64,000 nt of DNA from Pseudomonas benzenivorans (lineage in GTDB: Bacteria; Pseudomonadota; Gammaproteobacteria; Pseudomonadales; Pseudomonadaceae): the NCBI RefSeq assembly GCF_033547155.1, contig NZ_CP137892.1:1984001-2048000 (forward strand), given 5' to 3'. The notes beneath the pieces were generated by a model, which searched no databases, was not told the origin of the DNA, and saw only the letters and a list, made by a program, of their open reading frames with translations. Each line of letters opens with the position of its first letter. Position 1 is the first letter of the stretch. Position numbers and translations under genes: made by a program. Of the stretch, positions 39,205-49,118 are shown piece by piece.

Positions 39205-40755
39205 TCAGGCTCCCGGTCGCAGTTCGTGGGCGACGTGCTCGGCCAGGCCCGCGCCGGCTTCGCTCATGGTCAGGTAGGTGCGGTCGGCGCCGGCCTCGAG
39301 GATGCGCTGGGCGATGTCCTCGTACATGGCATGGGAGGCGATCAGGCCGGGAAAGCCGCGTTCGCGCAGCTGGCCGATGGAGATGATCTTGGTCTCGGCA
39401 TCGTTGAGCGCGAGGATCACCGCCTCGACGCAGGGCATGTCCAGGCGTTGCCAGAGCATCTGGTCCTCGCCGTCGGCGAACAGCGCCCGCCGCCCGGCCT
39501 TGGCGCAGGCCTCGATGACCACGGGGTCGGAGTCCAGCCCCACCACTTCGAAACCCTTGGCCCTGAGGTAGTCGAAGGCGGCGCGGCCGGTACGGCCCAT
39601 GCCCATGATCACGATCTGCGCATTGCCCAGGGACAGCGGTTGTTCGTCCGGGTGCTCGGTGTCGCGCTCCAGCGGGATCAGCCAGCGGGCGAGGCGCTTG
39701 TAGAGCGGGTGGGCGAGGCGGGTGAGCGGGGCGGAGATGACGAATGACAGGGCCACGGTGATGGCCAGGGGAATCAGCCATTGCGGCAGCACCACGCTGG
39801 CGACGATCAGGCCGAATTCGCTGTAGTTGGTCAGGCTGACGCTGCCGAGAAAGGCGCTGCGGGCGCGCAGGCGGAACATCACGAACAGCACGAAGAACAG
39901 CAGCCCCTTGAACGGCAGCAACAGCGCCATGACCACGGCAAAGGCCAGGGCATCGGGGCCCGGCAGGCCGCTGATGCCGATCTGCAGGAAGAAGCCGACC
40001 AGGAACACCTCCTTGATGCTCCACAGCGCGTTGGACAGCTCGATGGCGCGCTTGTGCCTGGCCAGCATGGCGCCGAACGCCAGGGCGCCGAGTTCCGAGC
40101 TGAGGCCGAGGGACTCGAAACCATAGCCGCCGATGACCAGCGCCAGCAGCAGGCCCAGCAGCACCATCAATTCCTCGTGGCCGCTGGCGTCCAGCAGGCG
40201 AAACAGCAGCGGTCGCAACAGGGGCAGGGCGAACACCAGCAGGGCCCAGGGGGAGGGGGCCTCGCCGTTGGCCAGGCTCATCACCACCAGGGCGAGCAGG
40301 TCCTGGATGATCAGCACGCCGATGGCCAGTCGGCCGTGGAAGGAGCGCAGTTCGCGTTTGCTCTCCAGCACCTTGGCCGCCAGTACCGTGCTGGAGAAGG
40401 ACAGGGCCACCGACAGCAGAACCGCCTCGCGCAAGGGCAACTCGAGGATGAGCACGACGGCGGCCAGAAACAGCAGGCTGGAGATGACGAAGTGCAGCAG
40501 GCCGCCGCCGATCACCTCTATCCGCACCAGGTTGCTCAGTTTCAGCTTGAGGCCGACGGTGAACAGCAGCAGCAGGACGCCGAGGTGGGCGATGTGGGTG
40601 AGGATCGAGCTGTCCAGCGGCCCGATGTGCAGATACTGGCCGAGTCCCGACAGGGTGAAGCCGGCAGCCAGGTAGCCGACCAGGGGGGGTAAACCGATAA
40701 AGCGCGCGGCCAGGCCCATCAAGAATGCGAAGGCGATCCAGCTGGCTTCGAGCAT
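39205..40755 (-). CDS. Cation:proton antiporter with TrkA-N domain (KefB/KefC-like)
   Basis: 516 residues. Residues 1-380 are a CPA2 (Na+/H+ exchanger) membrane domain with about twelve helices (LVGYLAAGFTLSGLG, LSFSSTVLAAKVLE). The rest is a RCK/TrkA-N nucleotide-binding domain beginning IVIMGMGRTGRAAFDYLRAKGFEVVG. Such proteins exchange K+ or Na+ for H+. I use ATG at 40755; a TTG six bases upstream is possible. It interrupts the purine genes without an evident functional link. Confidence 0.88.
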   Translation of the reverse strand: MLEASWIAFAFLMGLAARFIGLPPLVGYLAAGFTLSGLGQYLHIGPLDSSILTHIAHLGVLLLLFTVGLKLKLSNLVRIEVIGGGLLHFVISSLLFLAAVVLILELPLREAVLLSVALSFSSTVLAAKVLESKRELRSFHGRLAIGVLIIQDLLALVVMSLANGEAPSPWALLVFALPLLRPLLFRLLDASGHEELMVLLGLLLALVIGGYGFESLGLSSELGALAFGAMLARHKRAIELSNALWSIKEVFLVGFFLQIGISGLPGPDALAFAVVMALLLPFKGLLFFVLFVMFRLRARSAFLGSVSLTNYSEFGLIVASVVLPQWLIPLAITVALSFVISAPLTRLAHPLYKRLARWLIPLERDTEHPDEQPLSLGNAQIVIMGMGRTGRAAFDYLRAKGFEVVGLDSDPVVIEACAKAGRRALFADGEDQMLWQRLDMPCVEAVILALNDAETKIISIGQLRERGFPGLIASHAMYEDIAQRILEAGADRTYLTMSEAGAGLAEHVAHELRPGA

Positions 40756-40851
40756 CGGCAATACCTATGGCGGCGTTCGCGTGGATGGGCTCCAGTCAGT
40801 GTAGCGGGCTGCCGGAATCGGCAGTCGGACCCCGGGCTCCGGGGCGACAAA

Positions 40852-40883
40852 AGCAGAAGCCCGCCAAGGGGCGGGCTTCTGCT
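40852..40883 (-). terminator. Terminator of the puuE-uraD-alc-allA-puuD operon
   Basis: A 14-base perfect stem AGCAGAAGCCCGCC / GGCGGGCTTCTGCT with a four-base loop; on the minus strand it is followed by TTTTG. It lies 25 bases beyond the puuD stop. Confidence 0.92.
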
Positions 40884-40907
40884 CGGGGGTACCCAAGTGT
40901 CGCGCCG

Positions 40908-42218
40908 TTAGTTGGTCTGCGCGCCCTGGGCGATCCAGGCGCCGATCAGGTCCCGTTCCTCCTGGGTCATCTGGGTGATGTTGCCCAGCGGCATGATCTG
41001 GCTGGCGACGCTCTGCGCATGGATCTTCGCCGCCTGCTGCTGGATCTGCTGCGGGGTGTCGAGCATCAGGCCGGCCGGTGCGCTGCTGAACATCGGGCTG
41101 CTCGGGCTGGCCGAGTGGCACACGGTGCAGCGCTCCTGGATCACGCTGTTGACCTTGGCGAAGTTGCTGTCGGCGCCGTCGGCCGGGGTTGCGTCAGGCT
41201 GGGCGGCGGCACTCGCCTGCTCGGCCGGGGCGCTGCTCTGCTCGGCCGGCAGGGTCTCGACCTTGGTGACGCTGGCGTCCACGGCCTGCTGGCTCACGGC
41301 CACCGGCGCGGCGCTCGGTGCCGGGCGCACCGGTGCGGTGACGTAGGCCAGGCAGATCATGCCCAGGGCCGCGGCCGGCAGGGTCCAGGCGAACCTGTTG
41401 CTGTCGTGGCGGGTGTTGAAGTAGTGGCGCACCAGTACCGCCAGCATCGCGATGCCCGCCAGGATCAGCCAGTTGTACTGGCTGCCGTAGGTGCTCGGGA
41501 AGTGGTTGCTGATCATGATGAACAGCACCGGCAGGGTGAAGTAGTTGTTGTGGCGCGAGCGCAGCAGGCCCTTGGCCGGCAATACCGGGTCGGGCTCGCG
41601 GTTCTCTTCGATGGCCTTAACCAGGGCGCGTTGTGCCGGCATGATGGTGAAGAACACGTTGCCGACCATGATGGTGCCGATGATGGCGCCGACATGGATA
41701 TAGGCCGCGCGACCGCTGAAGATCAGGCTGAAGCCCCAGGCCGCGGCGATCAGCAGGACGAACAGCACCGCACCGAGCAGGGCCGGCTGCTTGCCCAGGG
41801 CCGAGTCGCAGAGGAAGTGGTAGGCCACATAACCAGCCACCAGCGAACCGAGGCCGATGGCGATGGCGACGGCCGGGGCCATGTCGCTACCGGGGGCGAT
41901 CAGGTACAGGCTGGGGTTGAGGTAGTAGACCACCATCAACAGGGCGACGCCCGACAGCCAGGTGAAATAGGCCTCCCATTTGAACCAGTGCAGGTTCTCC
42001 GGCATTTTCGGCGGAGCCAGCTTGTACTTTTCCAGGTGGTAGATGCCGCCGCCGTGGATCGCCCAGAGGTCGCCGGACAGGCCCTCGCGGGGATTGCTGC
42101 GGTTGAGGTTGTTTTCCAGCCAGACGAAATAGAAGGATGCGCCGATCCAGGCGATGCCGGTGATCATATGGACCCAGCGGATGCCCAGGTTCAGCCATTC
42201 AGTCAAATGTGCTTCCAC
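40908..42218 (-). CDS. puuD: Membrane-bound urate hydroxylase (PuuD) with cytochrome c domain
   Basis: 436 residues. The N-terminal ~300 residues are the urate hydroxylase membrane domain with about eight helices (NLGIRWVHMITGIAWIGASF, AIHGGGIYHLEKYK). After a Pro/Ala/Gln-rich linker (about 315-360) comes a periplasmic class I cytochrome c with CTVCH and a downstream MPLGN methionine. It oxidises urate to 5-hydroxyisourate, passing electrons to its own haem and the respiratory chain rather than to O2. I choose GTG at 42218 (V/MEAHLTEWLNLG), with AGAGG eight bases before it. It is the last gene of the urate operon. Confidence 0.93.
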   Translation of the reverse strand: MEAHLTEWLNLGIRWVHMITGIAWIGASFYFVWLENNLNRSNPREGLSGDLWAIHGGGIYHLEKYKLAPPKMPENLHWFKWEAYFTWLSGVALLMVVYYLNPSLYLIAPGSDMAPAVAIAIGLGSLVAGYVAYHFLCDSALGKQPALLGAVLFVLLIAAAWGFSLIFSGRAAYIHVGAIIGTIMVGNVFFTIMPAQRALVKAIEENREPDPVLPAKGLLRSRHNNYFTLPVLFIMISNHFPSTYGSQYNWLILAGIAMLAVLVRHYFNTRHDSNRFAWTLPAAALGMICLAYVTAPVRPAPSAAPVAVSQQAVDASVTKVETLPAEQSSAPAEQASAAAQPDATPADGADSNFAKVNSVIQERCTVCHSASPSSPMFSSAPAGLMLDTPQQIQQQAAKIHAQSVASQIMPLGNITQMTQEERDLIGAWIAQGAQTN

Positions 42219-42267
42219 AGTGTGTACCTCTTTCCCAGTGCCGGTGTGCCGGTCCCCTGGGCTTCTC

Positions 42268-42771
42268 TTATTGGTGGGGGTCGAGGAGCAGTTGCTCTGC
42301 CTCGGTAAAGAAATGCTCATCGCAGTTGTTGCCAGAACCGCTGCGATCAACCACCAGGAAGTCATCCCGCTTTTCGATCGTCAGCACCGGGTGGTGCCAG
42401 ACGCCGCGATGGTAATTAATGCCCTGCCTGCCGTTGCTGCGGAAGGCGCGGACCAACTCCGATTCAGGTGCATCGCCAAGTGGCGCGACCACGATCAGAA
42501 AGGGGTGGCCGAGCAGCGGCACGAAGGCCTGGCTGCCCAGCGGATGGCGCTCCAGCATGCGCACGGTCAGGGGCATCTCGAGCGCCTCGGCGCTGAAGAT
42601 GCTGATGATCGCCTGATCCTCCGGCTGGGCGGTCTCCACCGTGGCCAGCTTGTGGTAGCGGCGGGTGGAGCCGTTGTTGATCATGAAGAACTCGCTGCCC
42701 TCGGTTTCGATGACGTCGCCGAAGGGGGCGAAGGCTTCTTTGCTCAAGGGCTCGATGATCAGTTTGCGCAT
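42268..42771 (-). CDS. allA: Ureidoglycolate lyase
   Basis: 167 residues with the usual cupin-like fold of this family. It begins MRKLIIEPLSKEAFAPFGDVIE and carries FMINNGSTRRYHKL, RHPLGSQAFVPL and YHRGVWHHPV, all typical AllA segments. It splits ureidoglycolate to glyoxylate and urea, the last purine-specific step. It lies between alc and puuD in the urate operon. Confidence 0.95.
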   Translation of the reverse strand: MRKLIIEPLSKEAFAPFGDVIETEGSEFFMINNGSTRRYHKLATVETAQPEDQAIISIFSAEALEMPLTVRMLERHPLGSQAFVPLLGHPFLIVVAPLGDAPESELVRAFRSNGRQGINYHRGVWHHPVLTIEKRDDFLVVDRSGSGNNCDEHFFTEAEQLLLDPHQ

Positions 42772-42830
42772 GTCGGTCTACTTGTTCTCTGTTGCGTTGA
42801 CGCCCCCGGCCGCGGCCGGGGGCGGTGGCC

Positions 42831-43826
42831 TTACTTGCTGACTTTGCCGAACAGGCGCAGGCGGCTGATGCCGCCGTCGGGGAACACGTTCACCCGCACG
42901 TGGGTGATCGGCCCCAAGGCCTGGATCTGCTCGACGAACTCGTGCTCGGCGTGCATGGACAGTTTCTGGCTCGGCAGCAGTTCGCGCCAGAACAGGCTCT
43001 GGGTCTCGATCTGACTGTCGGTGCCGCCCTTGACGAAGGCGCCCTGGATCGAGCAGCTGTCCGGGTAGTTGCCCTTGAAGTGCAGGGTATCGACGACGAT
43101 GCGCTCGATCTCGCCGGGGTGGCCGAGGGCGACTATGACCCAGTCGTTGCCCGGGGTGCGGCGGCGCGCGGTTTCCCAGCCGTCGCCCATGTTGATGCCG
43201 CGGCCCGGGTTGAGGATGTTGCTCATGCGGCCGAAGTGCTCGTCGGAGCAGGCCAGGGCGCGGCCACCATTGAGGGCGGCAGCCAGGTCGACCTGCTCGT
43301 TGTCGCCGACGTTGCTCCAGTCGCGGAACGGCACGCCGTAGACGCGCAGGCGGGCGACGCCGCCATCGGGGTAGATGTTGAAGCGTAGGTGGGTGAAGGC
43401 CTGGGCGTTGGCGATCTCGTGGTAGTGGTGGCTGTTGCCCTGCAGCTCCACGGCCGGCAGCACCTCGGTCCACTCGGTGGCCTCGGTCGGGTCGCCCTCG
43501 GCGACGAAGCAGCCTTCCAGGGAGGCCGACGGCGGGAAGTTGCCGGTGAAGAAGCTGGTGTCGATGTCCACGCCCTTGATTCGGCCCGGCACGCCGAGGC
43601 GGATCACCGCGCTGTCGTAGCCTTCGAAGCGCTTGCGGCGCGACTCCCAGCCGTCCATCCACTTGCCGTTGTCGTCGAACACGCCTTCCTTCCAGACGGC
43701 CGGGGTCGGCTGGAACAGGCGGTTGACGTCGGCGAACCAGTCGTCGGTGACCGAGATGGCCTGGGTGCCGAGGCGGGCGTCGGCGAGGTTGACGTATTTC
43801 TCGAAGGGTACGGCGTAAGCTTTCAT
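42831..43826 (-). CDS. alc: Allantoicase
   Basis: 331 residues built of two similar jelly-roll domains, seen as repeated segments: [23 protein letters not shown] and [24 protein letters not shown]; also [16 protein letters not shown] and [16 protein letters not shown]. It hydrolyses allantoate to ureidoglycolate and urea. The duplicated architecture and the length are normal for the family. Confidence 0.96.
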   Translation of the reverse strand: MKAYAVPFEKYVNLADARLGTQAISVTDDWFADVNRLFQPTPAVWKEGVFDDNGKWMDGWESRRKRFEGYDSAVIRLGVPGRIKGVDIDTSFFTGNFPPSASLEGCFVAEGDPTEATEWTEVLPAVELQGNSHHYHEIANAQAFTHLRFNIYPDGGVARLRVYGVPFRDWSNVGDNEQVDLAAALNGGRALACSDEHFGRMSNILNPGRGINMGDGWETARRRTPGNDWVIVALGHPGEIERIVVDTLHFKGNYPDSCSIQGAFVKGGTDSQIETQSLFWRELLPSQKLSMHAEHEFVEQIQALGPITHVRVNVFPDGGISRLRLFGKVSK

Positions 43827-43869
43827 GAATCATCTGCCTCAGGTGTTGGCGTGAATGGGGCGCGTGCGA

Positions 43870-44385
43870 CTAGAGCTGCTGCAGGCGGAACAGGGCGATC
43901 TTGTTGATCTCGGCCAGGGCGCGGGCGAACTCCTGTTCGGGATCGTTGTGGATGCGCTCCTCGAAGGCCGCGAGGATCTGGTGCCGGTTGCTGCCCTTCA
44001 CCGCCATGATGAAGGGGAAGCCGAACTTGGCCTTGTAGGCGTCGTTCAGTTCGGTGAAGCGGGCAAACTCCTCGGCGGTGCACTGGTGGATGCCGGCGCC
44101 GGCCTGTTCCGAGGTGCTCGACTCGGTCAACTCGCCCTGGATAGCGGCCTTGCCGGCCAGGTCCGGGTGCGCGTTGATCAGCGCCAGCTGCATCTCGTGG
44201 CTGGCGCTGAGCAGCAGGTCGGCCATGCGCTGGTGCAGGCCGTCGACCTCGTCGACGCGCGCATCCAGCCCCAGGTCGAAGGCCTTCTCGGCCACCCAGG
44301 GCGAGTGCTCGTAGATGTCGGCGAAGACCCTGACGAAGTCTTCGCGGCTGAGTCGGGACGGGGTCAGGGTCTGAAAACGGCTCAT
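43870..44385 (-). CDS. uraD: OHCU decarboxylase
   Basis: 171 residues, all alpha-helical. It converts 2-oxo-4-hydroxy-4-carboxy-5-ureidoimidazoline to S-allantoin. Family motifs are INAHPDLAGKA (catalytic His near residue 71), SSTSEQAGAGIHQ and FGFPFIMAVKGSN. The ATG at 44385 overlaps the puuE stop by four bases. Confidence 0.96.
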   Translation of the reverse strand: MSRFQTLTPSRLSREDFVRVFADIYEHSPWVAEKAFDLGLDARVDEVDGLHQRMADLLLSASHEMQLALINAHPDLAGKAAIQGELTESSTSEQAGAGIHQCTAEEFARFTELNDAYKAKFGFPFIMAVKGSNRHQILAAFEERIHNDPEQEFARALAEINKIALFRLQQL

Positions 44386-45311
44386 TTCGCAGTCTCTTTG
44401 AAGGGATGGGTGGCGTGCCAGTGGCGGGCGATATCGACGCGGCGGGCGCACCACACCTTGTCGTGACTCTTCACGTAGTCGAGGAAACGCGCCAGCGAGG
44501 CCAGGCGGGCCGGGCGGCCGAGCAGGCGGCAGTGCATGCCGATCGACAGCATCTTCGGCGCGCCCTCGGCACCCTCGGCGTAGAGCACGTCGAAGGCGTC
44601 CTTGAGGTACTGGTAGAAGTCGTCGCCGGTGTTGAAACCCTGCACCTGGGTGAAGCGCATGTCGTTGGTGTCCAGCGTATAGGGGATCACCAGGTGGGGC
44701 TTGGCCGCGGTGCTGGCCGGGTCCCAGTAGGGCAGGTCGTCGTCGTAGGTGTCGGAGTCGTAGAGGAAGCCGCCTTCCTCCATCACCAGGCGGCGAGTAT
44801 TCGGCCCGATGCGCCCGGTGTACCAGCCCAGCGGACGTTCGCCGGTCAGTTCGGTGAGGATGCGGATGGCCTCGAGCAGGTGTTCGCGCTCGGTGGCCTC
44901 GTCCAGGTACTGGTAGTCGATCCAGCGGTAGCCGTGGCTGCAGATCTCATGGCCGGCGGCGACCATGGCCTTGATCACTTGCGGGTGGCGCTGGGCGGCC
45001 ATGGCCACGGCGAACACGGTCAGCGGAATGCCGTGGCGTTGGAACAGCTTGAGCAGGCGCCAGACGCCGGCGCGGCTGCCGTATTCGTAGAGCGACTCCA
45101 TGCACAGGTTGCGCTGGCCTTGCAGCGGCTGTGCCGCGACCATCTCGGAGAGGAAGGCCTCGGATTCCTTGTCACCGTGCAGCACATTGCGTTCGCCGCC
45201 TTCCTCGTAGTTGAGGACGAACGACAGGGCGATGCGGGCATCGCCCGGCCACTGCGGATGCGGCGGGTTGTTGGCGTAACCGATCAGGTCGCGTGGGTAG
45301 TCAGCGCTCAC
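44382..45311 (-). CDS. puuE: Allantoinase (polysaccharide-deacetylase-like PuuE)
   Basis: 309 residues, NodB-homology fold, metal-independent allantoinase of the Pseudomonas type rather than the amidohydrolase AllB. It begins MSADYPRDLIGYANNPPHPQWP; the deacetylase-like core has HEICSHGYRWIDYQ and GWYTGRIGPNTRRLV. It opens allantoin to allantoate. It is the first gene of puuE-uraD-alc-allA-puuD; the 423-base region upstream (45312-45734) has two GntR-type operators. Confidence 0.95.
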   Translation of the reverse strand: MSADYPRDLIGYANNPPHPQWPGDARIALSFVLNYEEGGERNVLHGDKESEAFLSEMVAAQPLQGQRNLCMESLYEYGSRAGVWRLLKLFQRHGIPLTVFAVAMAAQRHPQVIKAMVAAGHEICSHGYRWIDYQYLDEATEREHLLEAIRILTELTGERPLGWYTGRIGPNTRRLVMEEGGFLYDSDTYDDDLPYWDPASTAAKPHLVIPYTLDTNDMRFTQVQGFNTGDDFYQYLKDAFDVLYAEGAEGAPKMLSIGMHCRLLGRPARLASLARFLDYVKSHDKVWCARRVDIARHWHATHPFKETAK

Positions 45312-45389
45312 TGCAGTCTTCCTTATTGGGTGTTGTTGCGGCCTCTGCGTCGCCCGGGGGTATCGGGGTACGCAGCCGTGTTGGGGTAA

Positions 45390-45399
45390 TTGTATACAA
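45390..45399. promoter_or_regulatory. GntR-type operator (puuE)
   Basis: Perfect TTGTATACAA within AATTGTATACAAATT, about 80 bases upstream of puuE. Confidence 0.65.
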
Positions 45400-45572
45400 A
45401 TTGATTTGTGGTTTGTAAATCTAAAATTTGCCCGCTTTGTAAAAACCCGAGCAAGAGACGGTGTTTCGCCTGCCTGCTCGATTCTTGGTCATATCTGGTG
45501 TGGTGCAGGCCTCTGACGGGTTTTTCGTTTCGGCTTTCCGAAGCAGGGGATGTGAAAAAACAGTTGGCAATA

Positions 45573-45582
45573 TTGTGTACAA
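45573..45582. promoter_or_regulatory. GntR-type operator (hiuH side)
   Basis: TTGTGTACAA, identical to the site in front of the cluster's GntR gene at 50968. It lies on the hiuH side of the divergent region. The rest of 45312-45734 is A/T-rich with no gene. Confidence 0.6.
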
Positions 45583-45734
45583 TTTCTATGCAAAAATGTT
45601 CCGCTTTGTGCATTCCATGTTAAGCTGCTGGCCAGCACCAGGCTGATCGCGCTGGGGCGATCCGGTAGTTTTCATAAGCGTAGAGGAGGTGTGGTGTCTG
45701 CGTGGCCGCTGGCCGGCGCGGGCGCCCTGAACCA

Positions 45735-46088
45735 ATGGGACGATTGACGACACATGTGCTAGATGCCGCGCACGGCTGCCCCGGCAGTGCGCTGAAGATC
45801 GAGCTGTACCGCGTCGAAGGTGCGCAGCTGGAATTGCTCGCCAGCGTGCAGACCAACCACGATGGCCGTTGTGACGCGCCGATTCTGCAGGGCGAGGACT
45901 ACCGCAGCGGCGTCTACCAGCTGCATTTCCATGCCGGCGACTACTACAGGGCGCGGGGGGTGGAGCTGCCCAGCCCGGCGTTTCTCGATGTGGTGGTATT
46001 GCGCTTCGGCATCGATGCCGGCCAGGAGCACTACCACGTGCCGCTGCTGATCTCGCCCTACAGCTACTCCACCTATCGCGGCAGCTGA
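45735..46088 (+). CDS. hiuH: 5-hydroxyisourate hydrolase (transthyretin-like)
   Basis: 117 residues. It begins [17 protein letters not shown] (catalytic His in THVLD) and ends with YSYSTYRGS, the tetrapeptide YRGS that defines the family against true transthyretin. It hydrolyses 5-hydroxyisourate to OHCU. The ATG at 45735 has a weak ribosome site; a GTG at 45702, twelve bases after GGAGG, is an alternative, but would add eleven unconserved residues. Divergent from puuE. Confidence 0.94.
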   Translation: MGRLTTHVLDAAHGCPGSALKIELYRVEGAQLELLASVQTNHDGRCDAPILQGEDYRSGVYQLHFHAGDYYRARGVELPSPAFLDVVVLRFGIDAGQEHYHVPLLISPYSYSTYRGS

Positions 46089-46131
46089 CCCCGAATGCTT
46101 GTCACCCTCTGACTCCGTCAACGAGTCCTTG

Positions 46132-46154
46132 GCCCGCCTGCTGCGGGCTTTTTT
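46132..46154 (+). terminator. Terminator of hiuH
   Basis: GCCCGC / GCGGGC with a five-base loop followed by six T residues. Confidence 0.88.
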
Positions 46155-46250
46155 ACGGCTGCAGCAAGCAGGCCATGACAGGGGGCTTATGGCGGCAGTG
46201 TCTCGACCCCGGCAAGCGTGTCGTCGGGGCCGAGCCTGGTGAGGGGGCTG

Positions 46251-48197
46251 TCAGGTGCGGAAACGCTGGACCAGGCCGTTGAGTTCCTGGGAGAGGCTGG
46301 AGAGGTTCTGCGAGTCGGAGCGCGCCGACTCGGCCAGGTCGGCCACCAGCTGGGCGTCGCCGTGAATCTGGGTGATATGCCGGTTGATGTCCTCGGCCAC
46401 CTGATGCTGCTCTTCCGCGGCGGTGGCGATCTGCGCATTCATGTCGCGGATCACGTCGACCGACTCGCGAATCAGACCGAAGCTCGCGCTCGCCTCGTTG
46501 ATGCTGGAAACGGTGCGCTGCGACACCTCCAGGCTGGCATGCATCTGCTTGGCCATCTGCCGGGTGCGTTGCGCCAGGTTGCTGAGCAGGCCGTCGATTT
46601 CCGCGGTCGAGTCGGAGGTGCGCTTGGCCAGGGCCCGCACCTCGTCGGCGACCACCGCGAAGCCGCGACCCTGTTCGCCGGCGCGGGCCGCCTCGATGGC
46701 GGCGTTCAGCGCCAGCAGGTTGGTCTGTTCGGCGATCGAGCGGATAGTGCCGAGAATCGACTGGATGTTGTTGTTGTCCTGTTCCAGTTGCTGCATGGCG
46801 GCGGCCGCCTGGGAGATTTCCCGGCTCAGCTGCTCGACGCTGCTCACCGCGGCGTCGATCTGCAGCTGCCCCTCCTGGGCCTGGCGCTGGCCGCTGTCGG
46901 CGGAGTCCGCGGCCTGGTTGCAGGAGCGCGCCACTTCGTTGGCCGTGGCGACCATCTCGTGGAAGGCGGTGGAGACCATGTCGACCGACTCGCGCTGGCG
47001 TCCGGCGGCTTCGGCCATGTCCCCGGATACCTGGGCGGAGGTGCCGGAAGTCTGGTGGATCTGCTTGGACGCCTGGCCGATGTTCAGGATCAGTTGGCGG
47101 ATGCTGGCGAGGAACTGGTTGAACCAGCCGGCCAGCTGCGCGGTTTCGTCCTGGCCGCGGACGGTCAGCGAGCGGGTCAGGTCGCCTTCGCCCTGGGCGA
47201 TGCCCTCCAGGCCCGAGGCCACGGCGCGGATCGGGCTGACGATCAGGCCGGCGAAACTGGCGCCGACGAAGGCGAACACCAGGGCCAGCAGCGCCGCCAG
47301 GCCGACGATCACCCAGGTCAGCTGGGTCGCGCCGGCCATCACCTCGGACTGGCGGATCAGACCGATGAAGCGCCAGCCGAGGCGCTCCGACGGCCAGATG
47401 TTGGCCATGTAGCGCACGCCGTCGATCTCGACTTCGACCAGCCCCTTGTCCGCGGAGGCCAGCGCCGCATAGCCGGCGCCCAGTTCGCCGAGCTTCTTGA
47501 AGTTGTGCTCTGGCTGGCTCGGGTCGACCAGCACCGTGCCGTTGTTCTCCATCAGCATCAGGTAGCCGCTTTCGCCCAGCTTGATGCCCTTGACGATGTC
47601 GGTCAGCTGATTGAGCGACACGTCGATGCCGAGGACCCCGCCCGGGTTGCCCAGGGCATTGGCGATGCTGCGCACGCTGGCGAGCAGCACGGCATCGTCG
47701 ACGGCCCAGTAGTAGGCATCGGTGCGCACGGTCTGACCCTGGTTGGCCATGGCCTTCTGGTACCAGGGGCGCTGGCGCGGGTCGTAGTTGCTCAGCTTGG
47801 GGTCTTCCGGCCAGCTGACATAGCCGCCGTCGACGGTGCCCAGGGAAATGTAGGCATAGCCCGGGTGACTGGCGCCGAAGTCGGCGAACAGCTTGAGGAT
47901 CTGCTTGTCCTGCTCGCCGGCCGGGGTGCTGGCGGCATCGGCGGCGGTATAGCGCTTGAGATTGGCGTCGGAGGCGGCGAGCAGGGGATGTTTGGCCAGG
48001 TACTCGACGTTCTGGTTGATGCCGTCGAAGAACAGTTGCATGGCGTTCTCCACCTGGCGGATTTCCCGTGCGCTGGTTTCGACGAACTCGTCTTTCGCCT
48101 CGCTGCGCAGGTTCAAGACCACCAGGGTGGCGACCAGCATGATCGGCACGCAGGCGATGACGGCAAAGGCCCAGGTCAATTTTTGTTTTATGTTCAT
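46251..48197 (-). CDS. Methyl-accepting chemotaxis protein with dCache ligand domain
   Basis: 648 residues. First membrane helix at about 8-30, periplasmic dCache_1 domain at about 35-275, second helix near 285-310, then HAMP and the signalling hairpin with [32 protein letters not shown]. The ligand domain has Y-x4-R-x-WY (YDPRQRPWY) and the later aspartate in LGIDVS, the arrangement seen in amino-acid-binding dCache domains. Its position between hiuH and a purine permease suggests a purine-pathway ligand instead. There is no C-terminal NWETF-type pentapeptide. The start at 48197 (MNIKQKL) follows AGGA; a GTG eight codons upstream is unlikely. The 224 bases upstream (48198-48421) show no gene. 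Confidence 0.9.
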   Translation of the reverse strand: MNIKQKLTWAFAVIACVPIMLVATLVVLNLRSEAKDEFVETSAREIRQVENAMQLFFDGINQNVEYLAKHPLLAASDANLKRYTAADAASTPAGEQDKQILKLFADFGASHPGYAYISLGTVDGGYVSWPEDPKLSNYDPRQRPWYQKAMANQGQTVRTDAYYWAVDDAVLLASVRSIANALGNPGGVLGIDVSLNQLTDIVKGIKLGESGYLMLMENNGTVLVDPSQPEHNFKKLGELGAGYAALASADKGLVEVEIDGVRYMANIWPSERLGWRFIGLIRQSEVMAGATQLTWVIVGLAALLALVFAFVGASFAGLIVSPIRAVASGLEGIAQGEGDLTRSLTVRGQDETAQLAGWFNQFLASIRQLILNIGQASKQIHQTSGTSAQVSGDMAEAAGRQRESVDMVSTAFHEMVATANEVARSCNQAADSADSGQRQAQEGQLQIDAAVSSVEQLSREISQAAAAMQQLEQDNNNIQSILGTIRSIAEQTNLLALNAAIEAARAGEQGRGFAVVADEVRALAKRTSDSTAEIDGLLSNLAQRTRQMAKQMHASLEVSQRTVSSINEASASFGLIRESVDVIRDMNAQIATAAEEQHQVAEDINRHITQIHGDAQLVADLAESARSDSQNLSSLSQELNGLVQRFRT

Positions 48198-48421
48198 CGG
48201 GAGTTCCTGCTGGGTAGGCACGCAGACGGTTGGTGACGGCTCCTATTCTGTCGGCTAATTGGCGTCGGGCTTTAGTCAATTACGACACAAATATGACGGA
48301 CATGCGCCGGTGCCCCGCTGGGGCCGGGCGACTGTTGCAGGGGGGCGCGGAGGCTGGTGCCGCAGGCGGGCGAAAGGGGGGCTGTACGCGGCTGCGGCCG
48401 CTTGGGCCGCTACTGGGTTGC

Positions 48422-49048
48422 TTAGCGGCTCAGCAGGGAGGCCGTGCCGGCACTGGCGAACAACCCGGCGCTGATGCGGTTGAACCACACCTGGCCCTGG
48501 CCTGTGCGCAGGTAGCGCGCGGCGCCGTGGGCACTCAGGCCGTAGAACAGCTTGCAGCCCAGGTCCAGTACGGTCCAGGTGAGGATCAACACCAGCAACT
48601 GGCTGAGCAGTGGCCGCTCGGCGCTGATGAACTGCGGCAGGAAGGCGGCGAAGAACAGGATGTCCTTGGGGTTGCTGGCGCCCAGGCCGAAGGCCTTCCA
48701 GAACAGGCTGCGGAAGCCGGGGTTGACCGGTTGTTCCTCGGCTTGCGCCGGCCGGGCGGCCTGGCGCGATTGCTGCCAACTCTGCCAGGCGAGGTAGAAG
48801 AGGTAGAGGGCGCCGAGTAGCTTGAGCGCGCTGAACAGCCGCTCCGAGGCCAGCAGCAGGGCGCCCAGGCCCAGTGCCGAGGCGCTGAGCAGGCAGATCG
48901 AGGCCGAGACGCCACCGAGGAATGCCGGCAGGGAGCGGCGCAGGCCGTAGTTCAGGCTGTTGCTGACCATCAGCAGGGACAGCGGGCCGGGGATCAGGAT
49001 CACAATCAGTGCGGCGCTGGCGAACAGCAGCCAGGTTTCCAGGCTCAT
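48422..49048 (-). CDS. LysE/RhtB-family amino acid exporter
   Basis: 208 residues, six hydrophobic segments. The N-terminal helix LFASAALIVILIPGPLSLLMVSNSL has the IPGP motif of the LysE superfamily, and LFYLAWQSWQQSR and FGLGASNPKDILFFAAFLPQF are also typical. It probably exports an amino acid or derivative. The start at 49048 (MSLETWLL) is preferred; the in-frame extension upstream lacks a ribosome site. Confidence 0.87.
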   Translation of the reverse strand: MSLETWLLFASAALIVILIPGPLSLLMVSNSLNYGLRRSLPAFLGGVSASICLLSASALGLGALLLASERLFSALKLLGALYLFYLAWQSWQQSRQAARPAQAEEQPVNPGFRSLFWKAFGLGASNPKDILFFAAFLPQFISAERPLLSQLLVLILTWTVLDLGCKLFYGLSAHGAARYLRTGQGQVWFNRISAGLFASAGTASLLSR

Positions 49049-49072
49049 TGCATGGGCTCCAACTAAAGGCAA

Positions 49073-49098
49073 GGCCCCGGGGCTTGCGCGCCGGGGCC
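49073..49098 (-). terminator. Hairpin after the AzgA-like gene
   Basis: GGCCCCGG / CCGGGGCC with a ten-base loop, about 20 bases beyond the stop on the minus strand. The T run is weak (TTGCCTTTAG), so this is a tentative terminator. Confidence 0.5.
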
Positions 49099-49118
49099 GG
49101 TTAGGGCTCAGGCCAACC

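Noticed and set aside
39205..40755. Possible glutathione-gated KefC rather than a general antiporter
   Set aside because: The membrane and TrkA-N domains are clear, but I see neither an ancillary KefF/KefG gene nor the glutathione-site residues with enough certainty to name it.
48198..48421. Searched for a small RNA or terminator between the MCP and LysE genes
   Set aside because: Only GC-rich inverted words without a T run; nothing supportable.
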